From the NCBI RefSeq assembly GCF_024746815.1, contig NZ_CP080525.1:744001-808000 (forward strand): a stretch of DNA of 64,000 bases, in the 5' to 3' direction. The DNA comes from Mesorhizobium sp. AR07. GTDB taxonomy: Bacteria > Pseudomonadota > Alphaproteobacteria > Rhizobiales > Rhizobiaceae. A program made the position numbers and the translations under genes. Positions 8,104 to 19,668 of the stretch are shown piece after piece (the first letter of the stretch is position 1; each line of letters starts with the position of its first letter). The notes under the pieces were generated by a model. The model was not told the DNA's origin. It made no database searches and was given only the letters and a program-made list of their open reading frames with translations.

Positions 8104-9567
8104 GTGGCTGAGAACTACGACGTCATCATCATCGGCTCCGGCCCTGGCGGCTATGTCACGGCGGTGCGTTCCGCCCAGCTCGGCTTCAAGACGGCGATCG
8201 TCGAGCGCGAGCATCTCGGCGGCATATGCCTCAACTGGGGCTGCATTCCGACCAAGGCGCTGCTGCGCTCGGCCGAGATCATGCACTATTCGGATCACCT
8301 GAAGGATTACGGGCTGAAGCTCGACGGCAAGGTCAGCGTCGACACGTCAGCCGTGGTCGACCGCTCGCGAAAAGTCTCGCTGCGGCTCAATGGCGGCGTT
8401 GCCTTCCTGATGAAGAAGAACAAGGTCGATGTGATCTGGGGCGAGGCCAAGCTCTCGAAGGCTCCTTCCGGTGACAAATTGGGCGAAATCGTCGTCTCCA
8501 AGACGGCCAAGAAGCCGATGGAGCCGCAGCCGCCGGTGCCGAAGGGCGTCAAGGGCGAGGGCACCTACACTGCCAAGCACATCATCCTGGCGACCGGCGC
8601 CCGGCCGCGCGCGCTGCCCGGCATCGAGCCGGATGGCAAGCTGATCTGGACCTATTTCGAGGCGATGGTGCCGAAGGAAATGCCGAAGTCGCTGCTGGTG
8701 ATGGGTTCGGGCGCCATCGGCATCGAATTCGCCTCCTTCTATCGCACCATGGGTGCCGAAGTGACTGTCGTGGAATTGCTGCCGGCGGTGATGCCGGTCG
8801 AGGACGCCGAAGTCTCGAAATTCGCGCAAAAGCAATTCGAAAAGCAAGGCATGAAGATCATCCTCGAGGCTAAGGTCACCAAGGTCGAGAAAGGCGCGAA
8901 CTCGGTCACCGCGCATGTCGAGATGAAGGACGGCAAGGTCGAGAAGATCACCGCCGACCGCATGATCTCGGCCGTCGGGGTGCAGGGCAACATCGAGAAT
9001 CTCGGGCTCGAGGCGCTCGGCGTGAAGACCGAACGCGGCTGCATCGTCGTCGACGGTTACGGCAAGACCAACGTGCCCGGCATCTATGCCATCGGCGATG
9101 TCGCGGGCCCGCCGATGCTTGCCCACAAGGCCGAACACGAGGGCGTTGTGTGCGTCGAAAAGATCGCCAGCTTCCCCGGCGTTCATGCCATCGACAAGCT
9201 GAAGATTCCCGGCTGCACCTATTGCAATCCGCAGGTCGCCTCCGTCGGCCTGACGGAAGCCAAGGCCAAGGCCGAGGGCAAGGACATCAGGGTCGGACGC
9301 TTCCAGTTCGCCGCCAATGGCAAGGCCATCGCGCTCGGCGAGGACCAGGGATTCATCAAGACCATCTTCGACAAGAAGACCGGTCAGTTGCTCGGCGCGC
9401 ATATGGTTGGCGCCGAAGTGACCGAATTGATCCAGGGTTTTGTCGTGGCGATGAATCTCGAAACGACCGAGGAAGAACTGATGCACACCATCTTCCCGCA
9501 TCCGACGCTGTCGGAGATGATGAAGGAAAGCGTGCTTGACGCCTATGGCCGTGCGCTCAACGCGTGA
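8104..9567 (+). CDS. lpdA: Dihydrolipoamide dehydrogenase (E3)
   Basis: Reoxidises dihydrolipoyl groups of the 2-oxoacid dehydrogenase complexes and passes electrons through FAD to NAD. 487 residues from the GTG at 8104, which follows aaggagaa. The FAD-binding start is YDVIIIGSGPGGYV; the redox disulfide is Cys42-Cys47 in GICLNWGCIPTKAL; the NAD domain has VMGSGAIGIEFASFYRTMGA; the second FAD motif is GIYAIGDVAGPPMLAHKAEH; the C-terminal interface has HPTLSEMMKESVLDAYGRAL. A short Pro-rich insertion (KKPMEPQPPVPKG) precedes the GAR motif, as in other PDH-linked E3 enzymes of rhizobia. Last gene of the pdh operon, so it probably serves this complex. Confidence 0.97.
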   Translation: MAENYDVIIIGSGPGGYVTAVRSAQLGFKTAIVEREHLGGICLNWGCIPTKALLRSAEIMHYSDHLKDYGLKLDGKVSVDTSAVVDRSRKVSLRLNGGVAFLMKKNKVDVIWGEAKLSKAPSGDKLGEIVVSKTAKKPMEPQPPVPKGVKGEGTYTAKHIILATGARPRALPGIEPDGKLIWTYFEAMVPKEMPKSLLVMGSGAIGIEFASFYRTMGAEVTVVELLPAVMPVEDAEVSKFAQKQFEKQGMKIILEAKVTKVEKGANSVTAHVEMKDGKVEKITADRMISAVGVQGNIENLGLEALGVKTERGCIVVDGYGKTNVPGIYAIGDVAGPPMLAHKAEHEGVVCVEKIASFPGVHAIDKLKIPGCTYCNPQVASVGLTEAKAKAEGKDIRVGRFQFAANGKAIALGEDQGFIKTIFDKKTGQLLGAHMVGAEVTELIQGFVVAMNLETTEEELMHTIFPHPTLSEMMKESVLDAYGRALNA

Positions 9568-9656
9568 TAGATTGAGCGCGCTGGACCCGATGGAACCCAG
9601 TGGCAAGGCAGTTCGTTTGCGGATGCGTTTTCATCCATCACACAAGGAGAAGGCAT

Positions 9657-9914
9657 ATGCACTTGAATGGCGTCGGCTGGATAGCAGCAATCATTATCGG
9701 CGGCCTGGCAGGCTGGTTCGCCGAAATGTTCATGAAGAGCAACACCGGCATCGTCATGAACATTGTTCTGGGCATCGTCGGCGCGATCGTGCTGAACGCC
9801 ATTCTGCAGGCGCTCAACATCGGTGTCTTCGGTATCGGCTGGACCGCCTATCTGATCACCGGCTTCATCGGCGCCTGCCTGCTGATCTGGGTCGGGCGCC
9901 TGGTGCGCCGTTAA
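9657..9914 (+). CDS. GlsB/YeaQ/YmgE family membrane protein
   Basis: An 85-residue, three-helix, glycine-rich inner-membrane protein: GWIAAIIIGGLAGWFAEMF, then NIVLGIVGAIVLNAIL, then GWTAYLITGFIGACLLIWV. This is the compact layout of the transglycosylase-associated/GlsB family, linked to general stress in other bacteria. An aaggagaaggc ribosome binding site precedes ATG 9657, which is preferred over the start 57 bases upstream. A strong terminator follows. Confidence 0.85.
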   Translation: MHLNGVGWIAAIIIGGLAGWFAEMFMKSNTGIVMNIVLGIVGAIVLNAILQALNIGVFGIGWTAYLITGFIGACLLIWVGRLVRR

Positions 9915-9937
9915 CATCGCTGAAGAGCTGCTATGCG

Positions 9938-9975
9938 AAAAAGGCTGTCGCGGCATGCATTGCGGCGGCCTTTTT
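9938..9975 (+). terminator. Rho-independent terminator
   Basis: Stem aaaaaggctgtcgc with gcggcggccttttt; two G-U wobbles are allowed in RNA. It ends the transcript of the GlsB-like gene 24 bases after its stop codon. Confidence 0.85.
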
Positions 9976-10052
9976 CTTTGCGCTGAAAAGTCTTAGATGA
10001 CGTTATGACAGCGAGCGCCGGGCTGGCGGTCGCCAATAAACCAGGTTTCCAG

Positions 10053-11018
10053 ATGGTCACTGTCCTCGATACGATCGCCAACGCACCGCGCTTGCGGCAC
10101 CCGGAAAAGGCGCACAAGCCCGATCAGGAGGTGCTGCGCAAGCCCGACTGGATCCGCGTCAAGGCGCCGGTCTCGAAGGGCTATGCCGAGACCCGCGAGA
10201 TCGTGAAGTCGCACAAGCTGGTGACGGTCTGCGAAGAGGCCGGCTGTCCCAACATCGGCGAGTGCTGGGAGAAGAAGCACGCCACCTTCATGATCATGGG
10301 CGAGATCTGCACGCGCGCCTGCGCCTTTTGCAACGTCGCCACTGGCATCCCGACAGCACTCGATGCCGACGAGCCGGCCCGCGTCGCGCATGCCGTCAAG
10401 CAGATGGGCCTGACCCATGTCGTCATCACCTCGGTCGACCGTGACGATCTGGCCGATGGCGGCGCACGGCATTTCGCCGAGGTGATCCGCGCCATCAGGG
10501 CGGCGACGCCGTTGACGACGATCGAAATCCTGACGCCAGATTTCCTGCGCAAGGAAGGCGCGCTGGAGATCGTCGTGGCGGCCAAGCCTGACGTGTTCAA
10601 TCACAATCTGGAGACAGTGCCGTCGAACTATCTGACGGTTCGTCCGGGCGCCCGCTATTTCCACTCGATCAGGCTGTTGCAGCGGGTCAAGGAACTCGAC
10701 CCGTCGATCTTCACCAAGTCCGGCATCATGGTGGGTCTGGGCGAAGAGCGGAACGAAATCCTGCAGCTGATGGACGATCTGCGTTCGGCCAATGTCGACT
10801 TCATGACCATCGGCCAGTATCTGCAGCCGTCGAAGAAGCACCATCCGGTGATCCGCTTCGTCACGCCGGAGGAGTTCAAGTCCTTCGAGACGATCGGCCG
10901 GACCAAGGGATTTCTGCTGGTGGCGTCGAGCCCGCTGACGCGCTCGTCGCATCACGCCGGCGACGATTTCGCCAGGCTGCGCGCGGCGCGGGAAGCGCTT
11001 CTCAAGAAATCGCTCTAG
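10053..11018 (+). CDS. lipA: Lipoyl synthase
   Basis: Radical SAM enzyme that inserts two sulfur atoms into octanoyl groups on lipoyl domains, which here would serve PdhB, PdhC and the other 2-oxoacid complexes. 321 residues from ATG 10053 ([12 protein letters not shown]). An earlier in-frame ATG at 10005 would add 16 residues that do not look conserved; neither start has a strong ribosome binding site. Auxiliary cluster cysteines lie in [13 protein letters not shown], the radical SAM cluster in CTRACAFC, and the C-terminal RSSHHAG serine motif is present. The close link to the pdh operon fits its role. A dispersed repeat begins at the base after the stop codon. Confidence 0.96.
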   Translation: MVTVLDTIANAPRLRHPEKAHKPDQEVLRKPDWIRVKAPVSKGYAETREIVKSHKLVTVCEEAGCPNIGECWEKKHATFMIMGEICTRACAFCNVATGIPTALDADEPARVAHAVKQMGLTHVVITSVDRDDLADGGARHFAEVIRAIRAATPLTTIEILTPDFLRKEGALEIVVAAKPDVFNHNLETVPSNYLTVRPGARYFHSIRLLQRVKELDPSIFTKSGIMVGLGEERNEILQLMDDLRSANVDFMTIGQYLQPSKKHHPVIRFVTPEEFKSFETIGRTKGFLLVASSPLTRSSHHAGDDFARLRAAREALLKKSL

Positions 11019-11122
11019 TGCATGTCGCCCAAAAGTGACCTCGGTTTTGGGAGAACGACATGCATAAAAACAACGAACCTAAAGCGCGTCGCATGAATCC
11101 GCTTCGACGCGACGCGCTTTAG
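11019..11122. repeat. Two-hairpin dispersed repeat, copy 2
   Basis: Arms tgcatgtcg (11019-11027) and cgacatgca (11056-11064) enclose the AAAAGTG...CGGTTTT core, followed by the second palindrome ctaaagcgcgtcgc ... gcgacgcgctttag (11079-11122). The element starts directly after the lipA stop codon and fills the gap up to ratA. Confidence 0.88.
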
Positions 11123-11132
11123 AGCGGGTTTC

Positions 11133-11591
11133 ATGCCGAAATTCGAAGCCACCCGCCGCGTTGCCCATACGCCGCAACAGATGTTCGCACTGGTTGCCGA
11201 TATCGAGGCCTATCCGCAATTCCTGCCGCTTTGTGAGGCGCTGTCGGTGCGCTCGCGCAAGGAGCGTGATGGACGCACGGTTCTCCTCGCCGACATGAGC
11301 ATCGGCTACAAGGCGATCCGCGAAACCTTCACGACGCAGGTGCTGCTGAAGCCCGACGAGAACACCATCGACGTGAAGTATATCGATGGCCCGTTCAAAT
11401 ATCTGAGCAATGTCTGGCGTTTCGAACCGGATGGCGGCGGCTGCGCCGTCCGCTTCTTCATCGACTATGAGTTCAAGAGCCGCATTCTGGGCGCGGTGAT
11501 GGGAACCATGTTCGATCGCGCCTTCCGCATGTTCGCCGAGGCTTTCGAGAAGCGCGCCGACGTCATCTACGGTACAGCGCTGTCGGCCTGA
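11133..11591 (+). CDS. Coq10/RatA family START-domain protein
   Basis: A 152-residue SRPBCC (START-like) protein. The N-terminus MPKFEATRRVAHTPQQMFAL and DIEAYPQFLPLCEALSV are the family hallmarks, followed by the beta-rich lipid-binding cup (DVKYIDGPFKYLSNVWRFE) and a C-terminal helix (FDRAFRMFAEAFEKRA). Eukaryotic Coq10 binds ubiquinone and supports respiration. E. coli RatA was described as a ribosome-binding toxin, so automatic labels of 'toxin' should be treated with care. No antitoxin gene is next to it. It converges on pncC, and the whole gap is a repeat. Confidence 0.88.
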   Translation: MPKFEATRRVAHTPQQMFALVADIEAYPQFLPLCEALSVRSRKERDGRTVLLADMSIGYKAIRETFTTQVLLKPDENTIDVKYIDGPFKYLSNVWRFEPDGGGCAVRFFIDYEFKSRILGAVMGTMFDRAFRMFAEAFEKRADVIYGTALSA

Positions 11592-11673
11592 TGCATGTCG
11601 CCCAAAAGTGCGCAGCGGTTTTGGGAACGACGACATGCACAAATACAAGGACTTAAAGCGCGTCGCGCTTTAA
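11592..11673. repeat. Two-hairpin dispersed repeat, copy 3
   Basis: Arms tgcatgtcg (11592-11600) and cgacatgca (11631-11639) with the AAAAGTG...CGGTTTT core; the second palindrome is reduced to ttaaagcgcg/cgcgctttaa (about 11653-11673). It starts at the ratA stop codon, and its right end contains the stop codon of pncC, so the element spans the whole gap between two convergent genes. Confidence 0.85.
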
Positions 11674-12158
11674 CGCTGGCCGAGCGCCCGCAGACCCAAT
11701 TCCAACGCATGCCTGACCGTTTCCTGGCGGATGAAATCGCGACCCTTGTCGGCAAACAATTTGTGTTCGGCGGTCACGGTCTCGCCGTCTATGCCAACGC
11801 CGAACCAGACCAGGCCGACGGGTTTTTCCGCCGAACCGCCGCCGGGGCCGGCGATGCCGGTGACCGCCAGGGTCAGCCCCGCGCGCGAACGGGCAAGCGC
11901 GCCCTTTGCCATCTCGATCGCCGTCTCGCGGGAAACCGCGCCATGCGCATCAAGCGTGGCAGCGGACACACCGAGCATGTCCATCTTGGCCTCGTTTGAA
12001 TAGGTGATGAAGCCGCGATCGACAACGGCGGAGGAGCCGGCGATGTCGGTGAGCGCTGCGATGATCATCCCGCCTGTGCAGCTTTCGGCCGTCGCCAGCA
12101 TGATGCCGCGCTTTTGGCAGGCTTGCAGCAGCGCATTTGCCATGTCGTTGCTGTTCAT
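11670..12158 (-). CDS. pncC: CinA C-terminal domain / nicotinamide-nucleotide amidase (PncC type)
   Basis: A stand-alone CinA C-terminal domain of 162 residues, the size of PncC, which deamidates NMN to NaMN in the pyridine nucleotide cycle. Motifs are [13 protein letters not shown] with the catalytic serine, [12 protein letters not shown], and [20 protein letters not shown]. The N-terminal MoaB-like domain of full CinA is absent, as is normal for PncC. The start overlaps the ispDF stop by four bases (ATGA), so it is coupled to ispDF. The TAA stop lies inside a dispersed repeat. Confidence 0.88.
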   Translation of the reverse strand: MNSNDMANALLQACQKRGIMLATAESCTGGMIIAALTDIAGSSAVVDRGFITYSNEAKMDMLGVSAATLDAHGAVSRETAIEMAKGALARSRAGLTLAVTGIAGPGGGSAEKPVGLVWFGVGIDGETVTAEHKLFADKGRDFIRQETVRHALELGLRALGQR

Positions 12159-13384
12159 TCCGGCACCTCGCCCGGAAACACCACGCTGGCGGTGGCGATG
12201 GCAGCTATGCCTTCCTCGCGCCCGACAAAGCCGAGCTTTTCGTTGGTTGTCGCCTTGATCGAGATGCGGTCCGGCGAAATTGCCAGCATCCGCGACAGGG
12301 CCGCCGTCATCGCCTCGCGATGCGGGCCGACGCGCGGCGCCTCGCAGATCAGCGTGATGTCGGCATTGGCGATGCGGCCGCCGCGCTCGCGCACAAGTTT
12401 TGCCGCATGCTCGACGAAGATATGTGAGGCAGCGCCTTTCCACTGCGGGTCGGATGGCGGGAAGTGCGTGCCGATGTCGCCGGCGCTGCACGTCGCCAGC
12501 AACGCATCGGTCAATGCGTGCAGGCCGACATCGGCGTCGGAATGGCCGGACAGTTTCCTGTCATGCGGAATAGCGACGCCGCACAGTGTGACGCGGTCGC
12601 CGGGTTCGAAGGCGTGGACGTCGTAGCCATTGCCGGTTCTTATGTCGGGAAAGCGCACGCGTTCGCCGGAAAGCCGCTGGTCAGCCATCGCAATATCCCG
12701 TGCCCAGGTGAGTTTGACATTGTCCGGCGAGCCCGGAACGATTTTTACCGGCATTTGCGCCCATTCGGCGATTGCCGCGTCGTCGGTGAAGTCCGTCTTT
12801 CCCAGATGATGGGCTTTCTCGTGCGCGGCGAGGATCAGCCAGAACGGAAAGCCCTGTGGCGTCTGGGCGGCATGAAGCCCGCTGCGCGAAACGGTTTCCC
12901 CGACCGCGCCGCCCGCCGACTCGCGCTTCAGCGTGTCGGCGACGGGTAGGGCGGGCAAGGCGCCCTCGTGTTCGCCGATGGCGGCGATGGTGCGGTCGAT
13001 CAACTCCGCATCGACGAATGGACGGACGGCGTCGTGGATCAGAACCTGGTCCGGCGCGTGGCCTCTCAACGCAAGCAGGCCGAGCCGGACGGATTCCTGC
13101 CTGGTTGCCCCGCCAATGACGGCGGTCACGCGCTCAGCATTGGCGCCCGCCGCTTGCCGGAACAATTCGTGGTCGTCGGCGTGGATGGCGACAACAATCT
13201 GGCCCGTTTGCGGATGGGCCAGAAACATGTCCAGCGTATGCGCAATCACGGCGCGGCCGCCGATGTTTTGGTATTGCTTGGGACCGTTGGCCTGCCCGGC
13301 ACGCGCGCCGCGGCCGGCGGCGACGATCACCACCGCGACCTTGCCGTCCTCACTCGAAACGTGATTTTCACTTGCGACAGTCAT
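12155..13384 (-). CDS. ispDF: Bifunctional MEP cytidylyltransferase / MEcPP synthase
   Basis: Two steps of the non-mevalonate isoprenoid pathway in one 409-residue chain, a fusion typical of alphaproteobacteria. The IspD half (about 15-245) has [25 protein letters not shown] and [13 protein letters not shown]. The IspF half (about 250-409) has [19 protein letters not shown] with the metal-binding Asp and His, [20 protein letters not shown] and [14 protein letters not shown]. The start at 13384 (MTVASENH) is chosen over upstream in-frame starts, which run into a dispersed repeat. Downstream pncC overlaps by four bases. Confidence 0.95.
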   Translation of the reverse strand: MTVASENHVSSEDGKVAVVIVAAGRGARAGQANGPKQYQNIGGRAVIAHTLDMFLAHPQTGQIVVAIHADDHELFRQAAGANAERVTAVIGGATRQESVRLGLLALRGHAPDQVLIHDAVRPFVDAELIDRTIAAIGEHEGALPALPVADTLKRESAGGAVGETVSRSGLHAAQTPQGFPFWLILAAHEKAHHLGKTDFTDDAAIAEWAQMPVKIVPGSPDNVKLTWARDIAMADQRLSGERVRFPDIRTGNGYDVHAFEPGDRVTLCGVAIPHDRKLSGHSDADVGLHALTDALLATCSAGDIGTHFPPSDPQWKGAASHIFVEHAAKLVRERGGRIANADITLICEAPRVGPHREAMTAALSRMLAISPDRISIKATTNEKLGFVGREEGIAAIATASVVFPGEVPE

Positions 13385-13397
13385 GCCGATTGGCTTA

Positions 13398-13500
13398 GCG
13401 CACGATCCCGAAAAGTGTAATCGGTTTTCGGAAAAGATCGTGCGCCAAATATGAACATCCAAAGCGTCCCTTGCGCGTCCTGAAGGGCGCGCGGCGCTTT
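13398..13500. repeat. Two-hairpin dispersed repeat, diverged copy
   Basis: Same architecture as copy 1 with different arms: gcgcacgatc (13398-13407) and gatcgtgcgc (13436-13445) around AAAAGTG-N4-CGGTTTT, then a second palindrome starting aaagcgtccc and ending gcggcgcttt (13461-13500). It lies between the divergent ispDF and dusB genes. Confidence 0.75.
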
Positions 13501-13627
13501 GGTCGCGGCCAAAGCCGAAGGCCAGCATTTTCCCAATTGCGCCTTAATGTGGCGTCATTCCGCGTTGCACATTGCGACGGTTCTGGCTAGAGAATGTGCA
13601 ACGAATGAACATGCTTGGTTTTTGTGC

Positions 13628-14656
13628 ATGCCTGACTTGACCAAATTGGCCGCGCCTCTCGATGTCGGCGGCGTGCAAATCCGCAATCGCGTGTTCCTGG
13701 CGCCGATGTCGGGGATATCGGATGAGCCGTTCCGCCGGCGTGCCCACGCACATGGCGCCGGCTTGGTCGTGTCCGAAATGGTGGCCAGCGGCGAGCTTGC
13801 CAAGGGCAGGGCGGGTTTCGACCTGCGCATCCGTCATTCCGGCCTGCCGGTTCACATGGTGCAGCTTGCCGGCCGCGAGGCGGCGCATATGGCCGAGGGC
13901 GCGCGTATAGCCGCTGGCGAAGGCGCCGACATCATCGACATCAACATGGGCTGCCCGGCCAAGAAGGTCACCGGCGGCTATGCCGGCTCGGCACTGATGC
14001 TGGATCTCGACCATGCGCTGTCGCTGATCGACGCCGTGGTCGGCGCGGTCAAGGTGCCGGTAACGGTCAAGATGCGGCTCGGCTGGGACGAAGGCGCGCT
14101 CAACGCGCCAATGCTGGCGCGCCGTGCCGAACAGGCAGGCGTCAGGATGGTGACCGTGCACGGTCGCACGCGCTGCCAGTTCTACCAGGGCAAGGCCGAC
14201 TGGCGCGCCATCGCCCGGGTCAAGGAAGCGGTGTCCATCCCGGTCGTTGCCAATGGCGATGTTTGCTCCCCGGCTGAAGCCATCGAAATCCTCGACCAGT
14301 CCGGCGCCGACGCGGTGATGGTCGGCCGCGCGCATTATGGGGCGCCCTGGATCGCCGGCAGCATCGCGGCGGCCGCGATAGGCGCAACAGTGCCTAACGT
14401 CCCGCAGAGCCCTACGGCGCTGGCTGACTATATCGTCTCCCACTACGAGGACATGCTGGCGCTCTATGGCGTCGAGAGCGGCCTGCGCCAGGCGCGCAAG
14501 CACCTTGGCTGGTATCTCGATCGTCATGCCGGCGGCATCGCCGACGACAGCCGAAAAGCCATTCTGACGACATTCGAGCCCGCGCGCGCCATCGCGTTGC
14601 TGCGTGATGTGTTTTCGCGCGATCCGCAACCGTTGAACCTGCGGAGCGCCGCATGA
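13628..14656 (+). CDS. dusB: tRNA-dihydrouridine synthase B (NifR3)
   Basis: FMN- and NADPH-dependent reduction of uridine in the D-loop of tRNA. 342 residues from ATG 13628 ([15 protein letters not shown]), about as long as other DusB proteins. FMN-barrel motifs: [35 protein letters not shown] with the catalytic cysteine, [17 protein letters not shown], and [16 protein letters not shown]. This is the gene historically called nifR3, first gene of the ntrBC operon in rhizobia and Rhodobacter. It overlaps ntrB by four bases. Confidence 0.95.
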   Translation: MPDLTKLAAPLDVGGVQIRNRVFLAPMSGISDEPFRRRAHAHGAGLVVSEMVASGELAKGRAGFDLRIRHSGLPVHMVQLAGREAAHMAEGARIAAGEGADIIDINMGCPAKKVTGGYAGSALMLDLDHALSLIDAVVGAVKVPVTVKMRLGWDEGALNAPMLARRAEQAGVRMVTVHGRTRCQFYQGKADWRAIARVKEAVSIPVVANGDVCSPAEAIEILDQSGADAVMVGRAHYGAPWIAGSIAAAAIGATVPNVPQSPTALADYIVSHYEDMLALYGVESGLRQARKHLGWYLDRHAGGIADDSRKAILTTFEPARAIALLRDVFSRDPQPLNLRSAA

Positions 14657-15791
14657 ACGCCGCCGCGGGCCAGGGTACCGAAATGGCGGATGCCGCCCAG
14701 ATCGTGCTCAACACCATCCGCCGCCCGGTGATCATGATCAGCGAACAAGGGTTCATCACCTTCGCCAATGCCGATGCCGAGGACTTTTTTCGCTCGAGCG
14801 CGACAATGCTGGCGCGCAACACGCTGTCCAAGTTGATCCCCTTCGGCAGCCCGCTGCTGACGCTCGTCGATCAGGTGCGCGAGCGTCGCGCTCCGGTCAA
14901 CGAGTATCGGGTCGACGTGTCGTCGCCGCGTCTCGGCATCGAGAAGGTCGTCGATCTCTATGTCGCACCGGTGCCGGAATTTCCGGGCTCCGTCGTGGTG
15001 ATGTTCCAGGAACGGTCGATGGCCGACAAGATCGACCGGCAGATGACGCATCGCGGCGCGGCACGCTCGGTGACCGGTCTGGCGGCGATGCTCGCCCATG
15101 AGATCAAGAACCCGCTTTCCGGCATCCGCGGTGCCGCCCAGCTGCTCGAACTGTCGGCTTCCGACGAGGACCGCGCGCTGACGCGGCTGATCACCGACGA
15201 GACGGATCGCATCGTGTCGCTGGTCGATCGCATGGAGGTGTTTTCCGACGAGCGGCCGATCGATCGCTACCCCGTCAACATCCATGTCGTTCTCGACCAT
15301 GTGAAGGCGATCGCCAAGAACGGTTTTGCCAAGAGAATCAAGATAATGGAGGACTATGATCCTTCATTGCCTCCGGTATTTGCCAACCGCGACCAGCTCA
15401 TCCAGGTGTTCCTCAACCTGGTCAAGAACGCCGCCGAGGCGATCGGCAGCGACCCGCAGGGCGAGATCGTACTGTCGACCGCCTTTCGGCCTGGCATCCG
15501 CGTTTCCGTTCCGGGCACGCAGGATCGCGTATCGCTGCCGCTGGAATTCTGCGTGCGCGACAATGGCTCGGGCGTCTCGGAAGATATCTTGCCGATCCTG
15601 TTCGATCCGTTCATCACCACCAAGCCGAACGGCTCGGGGTTGGGTCTGGCGCTGGTCGCAAAGATCGTCGGCGAGCATGGCGGCATCATCGAATGCGAAT
15701 CGACACCGCGCGGGACCACCTTCCGCATCCTGATGCCGGCGTGGAAAGAAGCGCCATACGGCGCCGATGAAGACGGTGAAGGAGACCGCAA

Positions 15792-15795
<4 letters not shown>
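14653..15795 (+). CDS. ntrB: Nitrogen regulation sensor histidine kinase NtrB
   Basis: Cytoplasmic sensor kinase/phosphatase of the Ntr system, controlled by PII proteins, with NtrC as partner. 380 residues: PAS domain at about 10-125 ([18 protein letters not shown]), H-box [20 protein letters not shown] with phospho-accepting His149, N-box [13 protein letters not shown], and G-boxes with VRDNGSG and [10 protein letters not shown]. No membrane segment. ATGA overlaps on both sides (dusB and ntrC) show tight coupling. Confidence 0.96.
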
Positions 15796-17252
<1,457 letters not shown>

Positions 17253-17364
17253 ACTCCTGATCCGGGCTCAGGCCTGTTTTCAGGGGACGGCTGGCGAAAG
17301 ATTCCCGTCTCGGTCACACTTGTTGCATAATCGCCACAATGCGTTGCATACATCGGACGCAATC

Positions 17365-19668
17365 ATGGCTCTAGACGGCGACATGGCTCCGCAGGCACCG
17401 ACACTCAACCAACCGCTTTTCAGCGAACCCGGCACGCGTGACGGGCGCCGGCTGCTTGCGCTGCCGGGCGTGGTCGCGGTCGGCGGCGCGCTGGTGACGG
17501 CGGCGATCTCATTCGCCATCCTTGTCGGCGCCACGCCGATCACACCGAACGAATCGACGACGCTGGCGTTGATTGCCCTCAATGCCGCTTTCGTCCTGTT
17601 CCTCACCGCGCTGGTCGGACGTGAAGTGCATCGCATCCTGATGGCGCGCCGGCACGGCAAGGCGGCCTCGCGGCTGCACGTGCGCATCGTCGCCATGTTC
17701 GCACTGGTCGCCGCAATTCCCGCCATCATGGTGGCGATCATCGCCTCGATCACGCTCGACATCGGCCTCGACCGCTGGTTCGAGATCCGGACTAAGACGA
17801 TTGTCAATTCGTCGCTGTCGATCGCCGACGCCTATGTCCAGGAAAACGCCCGCAACCTTCAGGGCACGACGCTGTCGATGGCCTATGATCTCGACGCGTC
17901 CAGGACGCTCTACGGCCTTGATCGGACTGGCTTTCTCGATCTCATGAACAAGGAAGCGGTGGGCCGGTCGCTGGCCCATGCGGCGCTGATCAAACCTGAC
18001 GGCTCTTTCGTCATGAGCGCCAAGACCGACACAGATTTTGCCATGCCCGAGCCGCCGGAAGGCGCCGTGGCCAGCGCGGCCGACGGCAGGCCGGTGCTGA
18101 TCGAGCCGAAAACGCGCAACATCATGGGCGCCATCGTCAAGCTGCGCGAGATCGAAGGCCTCTATCTCTACACCATCCGTCTCGTCGATCCCGAGGTGAT
18201 CAAGGCGCGGCAGATCGTCAGATCCAACACCGATGAGTACCGCGGTCTGGAAGATAACAGGCGCACCTCGCAGGTTGCCTTCGCGCTGCCCTATCTGTCG
18301 CTGACGCTGATCATCATCCTGTCCGCCATCTGGACCGGCATCGCCGTCGCCGACCGTCTGGTGCGGCCCATTCGCCAGCTGATCGGCGCCGCCGACGAAG
18401 TCGCAACCGGCAATCTCGATGTCGCGGTTCCCGTCAGGCCTTCGGACGGCGATGTCGCCTCGCTCGGCGACACCTTCAACAAGATGTTGCTGGAACTGAA
18501 ATCACAGCGCAACGAGATCCTGTCCGCAAAGGACCTGATCGACGAGCGGCGGCGCTTTTCGGAGGCGGTGCTTGCCGGTGTCACCGCCGGCGTCATCGGC
18601 GTCGATCCCTATGGCATCGTCACCATCGTCAACCGCTCGGCCGAGGCGATGCTGGCCATATCCGCCAGCGCGGCACTTGGGCAAAATCTCTCCGCCGTAC
18701 TGCCGCATGTCGGCCGCGTCTTCGAAATCGGCCGCAAGTCCGGCAAGCCTGTCTACCGCGAGCAGGTGACCTTCTACCGCGCCGGCGCCGAGCGGACCTT
18801 CAACGTGCAGATCACCATCGAGGCCGGCAATGACGGCTCGGAGGAAAAATCCTATGTCGTGACGGTCGACGACATCACCGATCTGGTTCAGGCGCAACGC
18901 TCCTCCGCCTGGGCCGACGTGGCGCGGCGCATCGCGCACGAGATCAAGAATCCGCTGACGCCGATCCAGCTGTCGGCCGAGCGCATCAAGCGACGCTTCG
19001 GCAAGGTCATCACCGAGGATCGCGAGATTTTCGATCAATGCACCGACACCATCATCCGGCAGGTCGAGGACATCGGCCGCATGGTCGACGAATTCTCCGC
19101 TTTCGCTCGCATGCCCAAACCCGAGATGAAGTCCATCGACCTGCGCGAATCCCTGCGCGAGGCTTCGTTCCTGGTCGAAGTCAGCCGCGCCGACATTGCT
19201 TTCGAACGCGTGTTCGGCAACGAGCCGCTCAAGGGCACTTTCGACAGCCGTCTGATGGCGCAGGCTTTCGGCAATGTGATCAAGAACGCCGCCGAGGCGA
19301 TCGACGGGCTCGAACAGAAGGACGGTTCGCACGGCATAATCCGGATTCAAGCCGGGCGCCAGAATGGCGCGATTCGCATCGACGTCATCGACAATGGCAA
19401 AGGCCTGCCGCGCGAGAATCGCCAAAGGCTGCTGGAGCCCTATATGACCACACGCGAGAAGGGCACCGGGCTCGGTCTCGCTATCGTCAAGAAGATCGTG
19501 GAGGACCATGGTGGCAGGCTGGAACTTCATGACGCCCCCGCGGATTTCCACAATGGGCGGGGCGCGATGATCAGCATCATCCTGCCGCCTGCCGTCGCCG
19601 CGTCTCCACGTAGCGACAGCAGGACGCAGAACGAACGAGAAACTGAAAAGGTCGGTAATGGCGTCTGA
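17365..19668 (+). CDS. ntrY: Membrane sensor histidine kinase NtrY
   Basis: Sensor kinase paired with NtrX. About 767 residues from ATG 17365 (MALDGDMAPQAP); a TTG at 17320 would be an alternative. Three N-terminal membrane helices (LALPGVVAVGGALVTAAISF, ALIALNAAFVLFLTALV, IVAMFALVAAIPAIMVAIIA), a periplasmic sensing region, a fourth helix (YLSLTLIIILSAIWTGIAV), a HAMP domain (RLVRPIRQLIGAADEVATGN), a PAS domain (about 410-490), H-box [20 protein letters not shown] with His525, N-box VIKNAAEAID, and G-boxes (DNGKGLP, GTGLGLAIVKK). It lies 112 bases after ntrC, with ntrX overlapping its end. Confidence 0.96.
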   Translation: MALDGDMAPQAPTLNQPLFSEPGTRDGRRLLALPGVVAVGGALVTAAISFAILVGATPITPNESTTLALIALNAAFVLFLTALVGREVHRILMARRHGKAASRLHVRIVAMFALVAAIPAIMVAIIASITLDIGLDRWFEIRTKTIVNSSLSIADAYVQENARNLQGTTLSMAYDLDASRTLYGLDRTGFLDLMNKEAVGRSLAHAALIKPDGSFVMSAKTDTDFAMPEPPEGAVASAADGRPVLIEPKTRNIMGAIVKLREIEGLYLYTIRLVDPEVIKARQIVRSNTDEYRGLEDNRRTSQVAFALPYLSLTLIIILSAIWTGIAVADRLVRPIRQLIGAADEVATGNLDVAVPVRPSDGDVASLGDTFNKMLLELKSQRNEILSAKDLIDERRRFSEAVLAGVTAGVIGVDPYGIVTIVNRSAEAMLAISASAALGQNLSAVLPHVGRVFEIGRKSGKPVYREQVTFYRAGAERTFNVQITIEAGNDGSEEKSYVVTVDDITDLVQAQRSSAWADVARRIAHEIKNPLTPIQLSAERIKRRFGKVITEDREIFDQCTDTIIRQVEDIGRMVDEFSAFARMPKPEMKSIDLRESLREASFLVEVSRADIAFERVFGNEPLKGTFDSRLMAQAFGNVIKNAAEAIDGLEQKDGSHGIIRIQAGRQNGAIRIDVIDNGKGLPRENRQRLLEPYMTTREKGTGLGLAIVKKIVEDHGGRLELHDAPADFHNGRGAMISIILPPAVAASPRSDSRTQNERETEKVGNGV

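Noticed and set aside
11133..11591. Toxin-antitoxin system (RatA label)
   Set aside because: The protein is a Coq10-type START-domain protein and no antitoxin partner gene is next to it.
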